A stretch of 64,000 nucleotides of DNA, from the NCBI GenBank assembly GCA_037318855.1, contig CP134874.1, positions 2,728,598-2,792,597 of the forward strand. Direction: 5' to 3'. The DNA is from Candidatus Sedimenticola sp. (ex Thyasira tokunagai). Its GTDB lineage: Bacteria; Pseudomonadota; Gammaproteobacteria; Chromatiales; Chromatiaceae. Below are positions 48,670-60,332 of this stretch, in pieces. The first letter of the stretch is position 1; each line of letters begins with the position of its first letter. Under the pieces are notes generated by a model. That model saw only the letters and a list, made by a program, of their open reading frames with translations, was not told the origin of the DNA and searched no databases. A program made the translations under genes and the position numbers.

Positions 48670-50073
48670 TTTGGGTATGAGTTATAACTGAATCTGGTGT
48701 TTGAGTAGTTGAAAAAGGGCGGCGTATCTGGTTGATTTGTTGTTGCGAGACATCAAAACAACCATTGGAGATACGCCACCATGAGTAAGAATAACGTTGT
48801 TAAGCTGGCAGGTCGAGATACGATTATCGATCCGCTGACAGAGTTGCTGAGAAGCGGTGCAGAGCAGTTGATCTACCAGGCGGTAGAGGCAGAGTTGCTG
48901 GAGCTGTTGGCGGAGCACACCGAGCGACGGACAGAGGATGGCAAGGCGGGTGTGGTGCGTAATGGTCATCTGCCAGCTCGTAAACTGCAGACAGGATTGG
49001 GGCCGGTCACGGTCGAGATCCCCAAAGTTCGAGCGAAGACCGGCGAGCCGGTGACGTTCCGATCAGCTCTGGTACCGCCGTATGTACGCAAGACGAAGTC
49101 ACTGGAAGCGGCGCTGCCGTGGCTCTACCTGAAGGGGATTTCCAGTGGTGAGATGGGTGAGGCCCTGAAAGTGCTGGTGGGTCCGGATGCAACAGGCTTG
49201 TCGGCCAGCACGGTATCGCGTCTGAAGCAGGTCTGGGCAGAAGAATATCGGAGCTGGTGTGAGGAGCGCCTGGATAAGGAGCATTGGGTGTATGTGTGGG
49301 CAGACGGTGTCTACAGCGGACTGAGAGCAGAGCAGACGAAGCTGTGTGCCCTGGTGGTGATCGGTGTGAATGAGCGTGGTGAGAAGCATTTTCTGGCAAT
49401 TGAGGATGGTGTGCGGGGAGTCCACGCAGAGCTGGCGGGAGGTACTGTTGAAGCTGAAGTCACGCGGACTGAACCCGCCCAAATTGGCGATCGGTGACGG
49501 TGCCATGGGCTTCTGGGCTGCGCTGGAGGAAGTATATCCTGAGACGCGCCAGCAGCGCTGCTGGATGCACAAGACCATGAACGTGCTGAACTGCCTGCCA
49601 AAGACAGCTCAGCCGAAAGCGAAGCAGGCACTGCATAACATCTGGCAGGCGGAGACTCAGGCCGATGCGGAAAAGGCCTTTGATCTGTTTATCAAAACGT
49701 ATGAGCCGAAGTATCCGAAGGCTGCCATCTGTCTGCACAAAGACCGAGAGGAACTGATGGCTTTCTATCACTTTCCGGCACAGCACTGGCAGAGCATTCG
49801 GACCAGCAATCCGATTGAATCAACCTTCGGGACAATCCGCCATCGAACCAAGCGTTCCAAGGGCTGCCTATCGCGTGACGGCATGCTACACATGATGTTC
49901 AAACTCGGCCTGTGTGCCGAGAAGAAGTGGAGACGATTACGGGGTTTCGGTTACCTGGCGAAGGTGATAACCGGAATCAAATTTAAAGATGGTGTTGAGG
50001 TAACAGGAGTCGATCAGGTCGCCGCTTGATTCAACTGGTTAAACACCAGATTTGACTATAACTCTTTGGGTAT
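48670..50073 (+). mobile_element. IS256-family insertion sequence, copy 2, 9-bp target duplication
   Basis: Element 48679-50064 (1386 bp), ends GAGTTATA...; duplication TTTGGGTAT at 48670-48678 and 50065-50073. Nearly identical to copy 1, implying recent transposition. It interrupts the TSP1-like gene; removal with one duplication copy restores the frame. Confidence 0.95.
48781..50029 (+). pseudogene. IS256-family transposase with one-base frameshift
   Basis: As copy 1, except for an extra G at about 49415 (GTGCGGGGAGTCC instead of GTGCGGGAGTCC). The N-terminal 210 codons are followed by a false frame, while the C-terminal catalytic part continues in another frame from about 49420 to 50029. 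The defect is in a G run, so it may be a sequencing error. Confidence 0.9.
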
Positions 50074-50586
50074 GGAGGTTATCCTGATACCCATACGCAA
50101 ACAACTCCCTGCCATGCCAGAGGTAATATGTTAGTTAGTCCTTCTGAACCTGAGGAAGAGCCAGTGACCGGGACTGGTAAGAAGTATACAGGCACTGCAA
50201 AACTGGGTACTTCAGAAAATACATTATCAGAAAATACATTATTGTTAACTGGAAAGAGTGTAGGTTACGGCAGTTGTGGCGGTTCAACTTGTGGGGGCTG
50301 TTTAGATAAAGCAACGCTGACCATTACCTATGAATAAAAAGCCTCATCAGAAAGGCTCATGGGGTGGTTTTAGGGCCGACAAGGGTGTCAACTCCCAACT
50401 GATCTGGCTATTGATTCTACCCCTTATCTTGACTAGAGGTGTTATATGAATTTAAAGGCGCTGGGATTTGTTGTTGCCGGCTTATTACCTATATTGTGTT
50501 TCCTGATTACCCATAAACCTCAGCCATTCTCAAGAAGCGATAAGGCATCGGTGGTGTACGCAACGCAACAAAGAGCAATCGCTCAA

Positions 50587-51386
50587 TCATTTCTGGAAGA
50601 TTGAAGCGACGATTAAACCGATATTCGAATTCGGCAAGATAACGAGGTACATGTTTTTCGTATAGCATGAAAAAGTTCCCTGCAAAGAATTCTTGACGTT
50701 GCCAAGCATGGTGTTCACCCACTTGAAGGTGGAGCTCTGTGCGCTTTTTCGACCGCCACCAGTCACAATGGCCACATGATCGCAATCAGCATCAGTGACA
50801 GCTCTGAAGCAGCAGAGACCATCAGAGAATACAATGCTACCAGAAACCAGACTGGACTTGGCATATCGAGCAATTTCTGCACTCCGAAAACCACGCACAC
50901 GACGCAGATGAATTTTCAAAGGCCTGCCGTCCTGCGTCGTCTCAACGGCGGCTACGAAAGGGATTTTGTTGCGGGAGCCTCGTCCACGCTTACCAGGCTT
51001 CTCACCGCCAATATAGGCATCATCCATTTCAATGCGGCCAGTCAGCTTTTTCTTACCCTGGCGTTCCATCATTACCTGCATCAGTTTGTGCTTGAGCTTC
51101 CACGCAGTGTTGTAGTTCACTCCAATCTCACGAGACAGTTGCAAGGCAGAGGTGCTCTTTTTACGCTGGGTCAGCAAATAGATGGCCAGAAACCATTTCT
51201 TCAAAGGCAACTTTGTGCCATGAAAAATGGTACCCGCAGTAAGCGATGTCTGATGATGACATTTATGGCACTGGTATATCTTGCGGCTTTTGAGTTCGCA
51301 GCACGTTGCGTTACCGCACTCTGGGCAAACATATCCACTTGGCCAGCGAAGTCGATGCAACGCTTGGCTGCATTGAGTATCGGTGC
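50587..51386 (-). pseudogene. IS1595-family transposase, 5' end cut off by IS21
   Basis: From DTQCSQALHRLRWPSGYVCP the gene continues through the zinc ribbon (CPECGN...CHKCHHQ), KKWFLAIYLLTQRKKSTSAL, the conserved IEMDDAYIGGEKPGKRGRGS, and HVAIVTGGGRKS. Near 50690 an extra A moves the last 60 residues (KHVPRYLAEFEYRFNRRF) to another frame. The first about 27 codons lie beyond the IS21 at 54006-54090. This copy gives the empty-site reference for the element at 11850. Confidence 0.85.
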
Positions 51387-51466
51387 TGCGTATTCCGGCG
51401 AAGATGAACACCTATTCCGGCCGAACGTGAACACCTGATTTCTCAACGCATCACGTAGCAGAACTT

Positions 51467-52222
51467 TTAACCCAGGTGTTCACCATCAGTCAACTGCCCC
51501 ATCAGTTTTCTCATCGACTCTCCTTTGAGCTGGAGACGGTGGGCGTTGTGCATCAGACGGTCGAGAATGGCATCGGCCAAGGTGTTGTCGCCAATGCTGA
51601 CATACCACTGGTCAGTGGGTAACTGACTGATCATCAGCGTGGAGGTATGCCCGTGGCGATCATCCATGATCTCCATCAGATCGTTGCGATGGGCCAGCTT
51701 CAACGGCTCCAGCCCCCAGTCATCAATCACCAGCAGTTGGATCTTCGCAAGCTGCTTGAGCTGTTTATGGTAACTACCATCGGCCTTGGATTGTGTCAGT
51801 TCCAGCAACAGCCGTGAGAGCCGGTAGTAGCGGACACTGTAACCGTGCAGACAGGCGTTATGCCCAAGTGCACAAGCGAGGTAGGTCTTACCGCTGCCAC
51901 AGGGGCCAGTCACCAACAGATTTTGGCCGCGGTTGATCCAGTCCCCCTGAGCCAGTTGGGCGATCTGTGACTGCGTGATGTTGCGTGGGTGCTGGTAATC
52001 GATCTCCTGGACACAGGCCCTGAGCCTGAAGCGAGCCTGGCGGATAAGGCGCTCCTGTTTGCGCTGATCTCGGCTGAGGCACTCCTGATCCAGCAGCAGG
52101 TCGAGTCGTTCGATAAACGGCAAGCCCTCATAGGTGCTGACCTGTTCCAGCTGGCCTTGCAGGGCATGGGCCATGCCACCAAGTTTGAGTTGACGCAGTT
52201 GCGATACGGTTTGATTGTTCAT
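51467..52222 (-). CDS. istB: IS21 helper ATPase IstB
   Basis: 251 residues. AAA+ protein with Walker A VTGPCGSGKTYLACALG, Walker B IQLLVIDDWGLEPL, and the sensor stretch STLMISQLPTDQWY; N-terminal LRQLKLGGMAHALQGQL is the family opening. IstB remodels target DNA for the IstA transposase. Located 16 bp from the istA stop, in the same operon. Confidence 0.95.
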   Translation of the reverse strand: MNNQTVSQLRQLKLGGMAHALQGQLEQVSTYEGLPFIERLDLLLDQECLSRDQRKQERLIRQARFRLRACVQEIDYQHPRNITQSQIAQLAQGDWINRGQNLLVTGPCGSGKTYLACALGHNACLHGYSVRYYRLSRLLLELTQSKADGSYHKQLKQLAKIQLLVIDDWGLEPLKLAHRNDLMEIMDDRHGHTSTLMISQLPTDQWYVSIGDNTLADAILDRLMHNAHRLQLKGESMRKLMGQLTDGEHLG

Positions 52223-52237
52223 GGTGTGTTCTCCGGA

Positions 52238-53758
52238 TCAATGGAAGTTGTGGGGGCCACGGATATTTTCATGGTCCTGAGGTAGATCTGCCTGAAGGTC
52301 GAGCTGTTCGGGCAGTTTGTCGCGGTTACTTTGCAGGATTGACTTGATCTGCTTCAGGCGTAACAGGCCTCCGCGATTAGCGATTTTGCAGGCGGCATTG
52401 AGCCGCTCAACAGGATACTCACAACTGAGATTGAGCAGCCCGAGGCAGACCCGGTAAGCCTGCTCTGGATGAGTCTTTACCTTCAGTTGGTGATCCACCC
52501 AGACCAGCACCTCAGCACCGATATCTTTTGCCCAGTTCTTCAGCCGCCCCGGTGTCCATTGCTGATGTTTCTGATGGCGCTTAGGCATGTGAGCCGCCTC
52601 GGTGGTCGTACCGGGCTGGTGTTTTCGTGGATGTGAGGCTACCTGTCGCTGCCGGAAGTAGAGGGTGACCAGCGTATCGCTGGCATGCAGTTCCAGTGTT
52701 TCACCGACGTACTGATGAGGAACCGAGTAGTGGTGCTGCCGGTACTGTACGTGATAGTCGATATTGACCTTGACCGGTTTGATATCCACATAGTGGTAAG
52801 GGTGTGCGGGCAAGGGTTTCAAGGCAGGTTTATCGAGCTGCTCAAAGGCTTGTAGGCGGTTGCCCGGTAACTGTTTGAATGGCTTTTTGTTGAGTTCATC
52901 AAGCAAGGCCCGGATGCACTGATTGACCTCAGCCAGTGAGAAGAAGCTATGGTGGCGCAGGCGGGCCAGTATCCAGCGTTCAACAATCTGCACACCCACC
53001 TCCGCTTTGGACTTGTCCTTCGGCTTATAGGGACGCGCTGGGATAACTGCCAACTGGTAGTGCTCCGCCAACTGTTGGTAACTGGGGTTGAGCTGTGGAT
53101 CGTACCGGCAGGCCTTGCTGACAGCACTGCGCAGATTATCGGGGATAACCAGTTCAGTACAGCCACCAAAGAACTCGAACATCCGTACATGACTCCCCAG
53201 CCAGTCGGGTAAAGATTGACTGTACGTGGCTTCAGCATAGGTGTAGTTCGAGGCCCCCAGCACCCCGACAAACACCTGGGCCGTGCACAATTCACCGGTA
53301 GTAGCGCTGATGATAGGGACGGTCGGCCCACAGTAGTCGACAAAACACTTCTCACCCGCTTTATGAGTTTGGCGCATGGAGCGTTTCTGTTGGCCACACC
53401 AGTGACGGTAGCGATCACAGAACTGTGAGTAGCTGTAGCAGCGGTTGGGGTACTGCTGGGTGTACTCCTCCCACAGCAGCTGTTTGGTCATGCCTTTACG
53501 TTTGAGTTCCTGATGGATCGCTGACCAGTCAGGTAGCTGATAGCGGGAGGAGACGGTGGTATCGGCACCGGGGTAGAAGAGCTGGGCCAGCCGGTTGTCA
53601 TCCAGTTCATTCGGCAAGGGCCAGGAGAGTCCAAGCTCAGCTGCCTTGGCCAGCAGTTTCTGGATGGCTCCGACACTGGCCTTGGTGCTCTCTTTGATCT
53701 GCCGGATCGATAACCCGGCAGCATAGCGTAGTCGCAGAATATCTCTGATTTTTCGCAT
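52238..53758 (-). CDS. istA: IS21 transposase IstA
   Basis: About 506 residues from Met 53758 (MRKIRDILRLRYAAGLSIRQ); a longer start at 53812 is possible. The N-terminal HTH is followed by the DDE core: CFVDYCGPTVPII (Asp), CTELVIPDNLRSAV (Asp), and a Glu in KSKAEVGVQIVERWIL. The C-terminal beta-barrel follows (YSVPHQYVGETLELHASDTL). Full length, so this IS is probably active. Confidence 0.94.
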   Translation of the reverse strand: MRKIRDILRLRYAAGLSIRQIKESTKASVGAIQKLLAKAAELGLSWPLPNELDDNRLAQLFYPGADTTVSSRYQLPDWSAIHQELKRKGMTKQLLWEEYTQQYPNRCYSYSQFCDRYRHWCGQQKRSMRQTHKAGEKCFVDYCGPTVPIISATTGELCTAQVFVGVLGASNYTYAEATYSQSLPDWLGSHVRMFEFFGGCTELVIPDNLRSAVSKACRYDPQLNPSYQQLAEHYQLAVIPARPYKPKDKSKAEVGVQIVERWILARLRHHSFFSLAEVNQCIRALLDELNKKPFKQLPGNRLQAFEQLDKPALKPLPAHPYHYVDIKPVKVNIDYHVQYRQHHYSVPHQYVGETLELHASDTLVTLYFRQRQVASHPRKHQPGTTTEAAHMPKRHQKHQQWTPGRLKNWAKDIGAEVLVWVDHQLKVKTHPEQAYRVCLGLLNLSCEYPVERLNAACKIANRGGLLRLKQIKSILQSNRDKLPEQLDLQADLPQDHENIRGPHNFH

Positions 53759-54005
53759 TGTGATCCTCTTTGCAGCCACAGCCTCTCTCCAGAAAAGGAG
53801 GGAGAGTAGCAAATAGTTGGAAAAACAATGCGTTGGGAAGGATTCCGGAATAACGTGAACAGTGATTCCGGGATGGTGAACACCTATTCCGGAAAAACCG
53901 GCAAAGTGTTCACGTTGAATCAGAATGAGTGTTCACGTTCCGCCGGAATAGGTGTTCACGTTGGACCAGAATGGGTGTTCATGATGGGCCGGAATATGCA
54001 AGTGC

Positions 54006-54149
54006 CATATTTTTCCAGAAATTCGTGCAAACCAAGCCCTTTTTGAAACTGGATAGTATTTTTTGGCATGATAGAAACCCTCGTATATTCAGAGGGTTCC
54101 ATTATGCGGCCACCACAGGCTCAATAGCTGAGCCTGGTGGGTAATCAGG
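54006..54149 (-). mobile_element. IS1595 copy 2, 5' end beyond IS21
   Basis: Encodes the transposase start (MPKNTIQFQKGLGLHEF) and the terminal repeat with the AGGCTCA hairpin. It is the same as 12150-12302 apart from a few changes. Confidence 0.85.
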
Positions 54150-54437
54150 TTGTGTTTTGCATCCGGAACGGGTGTGTATAAAGTTTCAAAGGTGGGTTGC
54201 ACCTCTATAGAGGGTACTTGTTGGATTTCTTTAATCCCTCCTGTTGCCTCAGCGATCAATAATTGCGAATCAGGTGATGAGGCGAGATTTCAGCTATCTG
54301 ACCCTGGTTATGATGGGGTTATGTCACTTGCACTAACGGCATATACGTCGGGTCAACGGCTTGAGATACAGACACAGGATGGTACAGCCTGCATGGGTTC
54401 CTATCCGCGGGCGCTAGATGTATCCATTGTGCCGTAG

Positions 54438-54580
54438 AAAAGGGAGCATGTAGGTGTAAACCCCGTTTGTTTGCATCCCGCAACGGAAGATTCATCCGCC
54501 ATCTGCTGGACAGCAAACCCTGCATATCGACTATGCCAGGCAAAAATACTTACCTCAGCGATCAGCGAAAAAATCGGGGT
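54438..54580. terminator. Intergenic region between convergent genes
   Basis: AAACCCCG at about 54468 and CGGGGTTT at about 54570 form a distant inverted repeat that could pair. No strong local terminator hairpin was seen and no gene. Confidence 0.3.
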
Positions 54581-57500
54581 TTAGTTTTCTGTATGTTTGT
54601 AAACACCAAAATGTTGTAGCATTTCTCCGTCATCCATAAGACCTGAGTCTATTGCAAGCTTTTTTACGGCATCGGGTGGAGCCATCAATAAAAATATTCG
54701 ATAGGGATGTTTTTCCTTTTTATCCCCTCCCATTATATCCGTATCGAAAAGAGCGGCGACGGCATCAGGCACTAGAATAGCTTCAGAGGCGGCAACACCA
54801 CCAACAGCACCTATAGCCAACATTGCGGTAGCCATACTCCCTGTTGCTGTAGGCTTTTTTTCATTAATTCTTTTAAGCTTTGAGGGAAGAACACTTGATA
54901 ACACCCCTGCATAATAGCGCTTGTTATTATTCTTATGTTTAATATGGGCTGGGCTGCCACTACTACCTTTGATAAGAGCTGTAATTTCATCCATACCAAC
55001 ATCGCGATCTAACACTATCTCTTTCACCCCACAATAATAAGGGAAGAAAGCCATTGCATCTGCAATTGGGAACGTTAATGGATTTATTGGCGGTATTTCA
55101 TACTCGTGATTTCTGTTATACAGCATTTCAATACACTTCGTCAGTGGATAAAAATCCATTGTTAACTCGCGGACATCGACACCATAAGACGGTGGTAAAT
55201 CATTCACTCCTAGAAATGTGTGTGTTGGTTCTCTAGTTGATAGGACTTTTCCTGGTACTGGATATTGTTTATTGATCAGTTCTGTCAAGCGCAGTGTACC
55301 TATAAAGTTCACCTTATCCCAGTACGGGTACTTTTCCATATCCTGGTGTGGCGGCGATCCGATGCGACCAATACCGACATCTTCCCTGGCAGGAACACCT
55401 GCAACCCTTGCTGCAGGAGGGCGCTTTGTTCCCTTATCTAACACATACATATTGTCGAGCACTCTAAGTGGATACTCGCCACTTGGTGATGGTGGTACCT
55501 CTCGAGTTGCCACAGCGCGAAAACCTACATCACTTCCACCTGCATTTATCTCCAGGCAATGCTTCGCCGTTATAACAACAGAGGAGGTTAATAGGACACC
55601 TCCGCAAGATTGGTTCATAAGGTTGTCAGTAATCCTTAAAATACGAGACACCCCCCCAAGATATGCCTTGTTCAAATAGCAGGTGGCATATATTGCGTCA
55701 AAGGTAGCATCACGTTTCTCCCTGTTATTGTCCTCCTGATAACGAGAACACTGATAGTGCTGCTCGGTGAGGGGCGCCAAGCGTCGTTCTATAACAATCG
55801 GATAATTATCATACTCGGCCTTGATCACTATATCATTGAGTTTTACATGATCGGACAGCTGCAAGCGCAGCACCTTATCATTCACTGAATAATCCGCCAC
55901 ATACTGTCCACCCTCCGCAATACTAAATTGAGTCGGCGCATTAGTGATGCACGCATGGGTGTATTTGGAGTACACGGAACTGATATCGCTATCATAATTG
56001 AGCTCACTGCATTGTAATCCAAAGGTATAGGATACGGACGCATTGGGCGCGTACTTGTATTTCACGTGGCCAGATTCTTCGCTCAAGATATCGTGTTTAT
56101 TCACACATTGGTGATGTTGGTCGATGTCACATATGTTTTCTTGTGTGCCTTTATCACCCACCTTCAACCAGGCTCTCGCCACGCCCTTACTAGGCAAAGT
56201 GTTCCCATTATTTTCTATAGTGCTTGGTGCGTTCAAAATGGGGGCCGGCCTGGAAACAACCGAGATCGTATCTGGAAGCACCGTACCGTCAAATGCATCA
56301 GCATTGCCAGTAACTGAACTAAGACTGGAGAGGAATATCACGACGACGACGACGACAGCAACAGCAACAGCCACAACAACCTTGACCGCTGCACGTGCTG
56401 TACGACCCCCGGGGTTTGTCTGGGGAATTGGATTCTGCATTACTTTGAGAATAGGATTGTAAAACTGTATGTTAGAGTTGCCGTCTTGAGGGGGATTAAC
56501 CACCTCTATTAACAGTGAGTATTTTAAATTGTCAAGGAGCTCCTGCCCATATCCACCAGAATGATGTTCGCTCAGTGCGGACAGACGATAGATTTTGCTT
56601 GTGGTCTGTAATTTGTCATCGGATACCAAAAATGCCCCAGGGATGTGCCAGGGTTTTTTTGACAAACTAACCAACAGTTCATCTCTATCAAAATCAATTA
56701 CTACCCCCATTACAGGTATCGCTTTGGGTCTAACTCCTTCGTTGAAATTCTCCTCCTCAATGTCCATAGACACCCTAGGCCCTGATTCACCGTCATTAAT
56801 GGACTCTCCAAAATGGTCAAGCGTGTCGATTTCGACATTTAGGTAGGACGTACCATCAGATTTAGAATATCGACGGAATTTCGTCATTAGCAACGGATGA
56901 GGCATAGTGGTTGCCGGCCCTGCTTCCCCCTGGATGCTGATGCCTCTTCCGAAGTTTCTCTTTTGAATTACTGTTTCCGGTGTCTGTGGTGGTGTCTCTA
57001 TCAGTACATCTTCATAATCATGGGGGAAAAATGGCAACGCCATCTCTATCTTCTTCGTGTCCATGACTCCACCGAACAACTTGTTCCTCATCTGCCAAGG
57101 AACAAGAATCGGTTTCAGAGTAATGTTGCCGCTTGTCCAAAATAGATCTGGATCTATCCGGTTTCCGTTTTTGTTGTCGTACTTCGGAGTATAAATATCG
57201 CTATGTCTGTATTCCATAGCGGCGGTATCACTCACAACATTGATCTCATAAATAGAAGACTCGGTATCTTCATCATTCTCACCAACAATGCATAACCTAC
57301 GTCCGCTTTTGCAGGTACTTACGGTGGCCTGATTCATGCCATCTAAGTTGGGACCTAGTTCCTCTGTGGTGAATTTATGATCCGGTGTGATATGCCATCT
57401 CTGTGCTTTTTCGAGGTCTTGCGTGATACTGATGTGACGAGCCTCATCGATTGACCAAAAGAAAATGCTCTTTGCGTTACCTCCACCGTTATAGGGCCTA

Positions 57501-57751
57501 GCCTCACCAAAGATGTAACCAGCAGTTGAGTAGTGCCACTTCCTAATGACATTGGCCTCATTGAGTTTTCTGCAGGTTAACTCTCCCACACCCAGATAAA
57601 CATCAGAGCCTGCACGTACCACATCTGATATGACACAAAATTCTCTGGTATTGGTATCCTGACTTATCGTGAACGCGTGAGAATACGGTCGATGTATGAT
57701 CAGCGTTTTGTATGTACCCAATACGCTTGAATCCACCTCGGCATGTAGTGG

Positions 57752-58925
<1,174 letters not shown>

Positions 58926-59942
58926 TTTGTCACCTGTATTGTATTGAGGGTGATGATATCACCCATAATCAGGTGGCCAAATTAACTATGCCACTACAGC
59001 ATGGGCATTGCCCAACAACCATTGCGCAAACTTGCTCAGCCAATTCTTGAATCCTTGCTCGGGGATACCTGGGGTCACCAGGTCTTTATGCGTTGCAGTT
59101 ATTTCGACATACTCATCCGGGCGATCAATAACAACAGACTGTCTCTCGGCATCATAACTGGCGCCACCTCTTTCAACGCTCCACTGATAATCCGATACAG
59201 AAATCCCCTCATGAAGAAGATTCCGCAGCGGTATTTCCTTGCCTTTGATTATTGGGCTATAGACAGAGAAGATGGCCGAAGCATGTGTATTTACGGTGAT
59301 ACTTTGCTTGCTTAATTGTTTCTTTTGACTGGCACCATCCTGTTCATAACGCGGTTTGCCTTGTGTAAACTCGACCCTCGTTCCCTCAATCAGATTAGTG
59401 ATACGTTGCTTGCTTAATTGTTCCTTGCGGGTGACTCCACGCAGCCCGAAAAGCGATCCGCTTTGCGTCAGTTCAAGCGGATGGATAACGATGACGCGGT
59501 AAGTTAACGACTGGGTATGATGACTGCCCGTGAAAGTGATTTCACCCGTTGACGGATTGATTGTTGGCTCATCAGCCTGAGGCTTGTAATCTTCGTTAGG
59601 GAGCAGAGCACAAGACTCCATAACGGTACACAGAGATTCTCCCGGATTGCCCCATAAAAGCCCTGGAAAAACATAACCATCCTGTTCGAAATATCTTTTG
59701 GATTGATAGTCTCCATACGCAGGATAATCACCCAACCAGTAGCCGAGGTAGTAACGATAGTCCTCTGCTTTTTTATCCTTCGCCAAGTAAGGCTTTATGT
59801 TCAGGGAGGTCTCATGGTGAACATAGCTCTCAATTTCAGGCGCTTTCCAAAATCCACCGTTATTCACAGGCGCGGAAGGGAAGGCTCCCTGGAGCGTAAA
59901 AGCGAGACTTGACAGAAATAGGAATAGGTATATGCGTCGCAT

Positions 59943-60027
59943 GAATGTTACCTTGGGTTGCAGTATTTTATTTCCTTCCCCCTCCCTGGCAAAGAGCCTT
60001 ATTGCCTTAGGTGTATGGATGTTCTGG
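59943..60027. promoter_or_regulatory. Protease gene upstream region
   Basis: 85 bp before the protease start, then an element fragment. The promoter may have been lost to that insertion. No clear -35/-10 identified. Confidence 0.3.
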
Positions 60028-60092
60028 CGCTGACCGCCATGGATAGCGAAGCGAAGGCGGGTTATCGCCACTGAGCCACAAGCACGTGACGT
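60028..60092 (+). mobile_element. 5' fragment of a structured element
   Basis: CGCTGACCGCCATGGATAGC...GGCGG keeps the 5' stem (CCGCC/GGCGG); the sequence then diverges and joins the IS3 end. Upstream flank CTGG (C at -4). Confidence 0.75.
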
Positions 60093-60332
60093 GGTCAAGG
60101 ATTTTGTTACACCCAGTTAAGCCGCTTTCTTCAGCTCCAACAACTGCTGCTCAAAGTCATTAGGGCTCATATAGTCCAAGTATGAATGTAGGCGACGGCT
60201 GTTATAAAACATCGAAATATATTCCAGTATGTCCTGCTGGGCCTCATAACGTGTCTGGTAGCTTCGCCAATGCACTCGCTCCTGCTTCAAGCTGCCAAAG
60301 AAGCTTTCAACAACAGCGTTGACGCTCCTATG

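Larger units (their letters stand above)
47720..50337 (+). pseudogene. Secreted protein with TSP1-like domain, split by structured element and IS256
   Basis: Segments 47720-47850, 48138-48678 and 50074-50337 give 312 codons. ATG 47720 has GAGG upstream. Signal peptide: SFVSLLFLLFFEISTSYA. Joining across the element gives IFASLSSLSAAHTQAACGAT. Residues about 155-208 resemble a thrombospondin type 1 repeat: WNELGEWGACIPDNKVCGDG, VECVRNDG, RRCSSACVV with six Cys. A TAA at 48550-48552 follows, yet the same frame stays open (ERVDYENCYAGTNGTCSTTV) and, across the IS256, continues DFGYGGYPDTH to the Cys/Gly-rich end CGGSTCGGCLDK. So the stop may be a late mutation or a genuine end. TSP1 domains are mainly animal adhesion modules. 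Confidence 0.75.
51387..54000 (-). mobile_element. IS21-family insertion sequence (complete)
   Basis: 2614 bp. Ends TGCGTATTCCGG (51387) and CCGGAATATGCA (54000), with the multiple internal end repeats usual for IS21 (GTGTTCACGTT units at 53860-53990). A short target duplication, GTGC, lies at 51383-51386 and 54002-54005. It carries istA and istB, both apparently intact. Confidence 0.92.
50494..54157 (-). mobile_element. IS1595-family insertion sequence, copy 2, itself carrying IS21
   Basis: Element 50502-54149, flanked by TTGTGTTT at 50494-50501 and 54150-54157. The ends match copy 1 (CCTGATTACCC.. and ..GGGTAATCAGG). The IS21 at 51387-54000 is inserted in the 5' part of its transposase gene. 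Confidence 0.92.
50446..54437 (+). pseudogene. Small secreted protein, split by IS1595
   Basis: Segments 50446-50501 and 54158-54437 give 112 codons (111 residues). Signal peptide MNLKALGFVVAGLLPILCFA. The mature part contains CTSIEGTCWISLIPPV, INNCESGDEARFQL and DGTACMGSYPRALDVSIVP; the Cys residues suggest disulfides. No family recognised. It follows the TSP1-like gene by about 110 bp on the same strand and may have shared its operon. Confidence 0.75.

Noticed and set aside
38533..50337. Genome-wide stop-codon recoding (in-frame TAA at 38533 and 48550, TAG at 6283)
   Set aside because: Different stop codons are involved, and many intact genes here end normally in TAA, TAG and TGA, so recoding is less likely than ordinary mutation.
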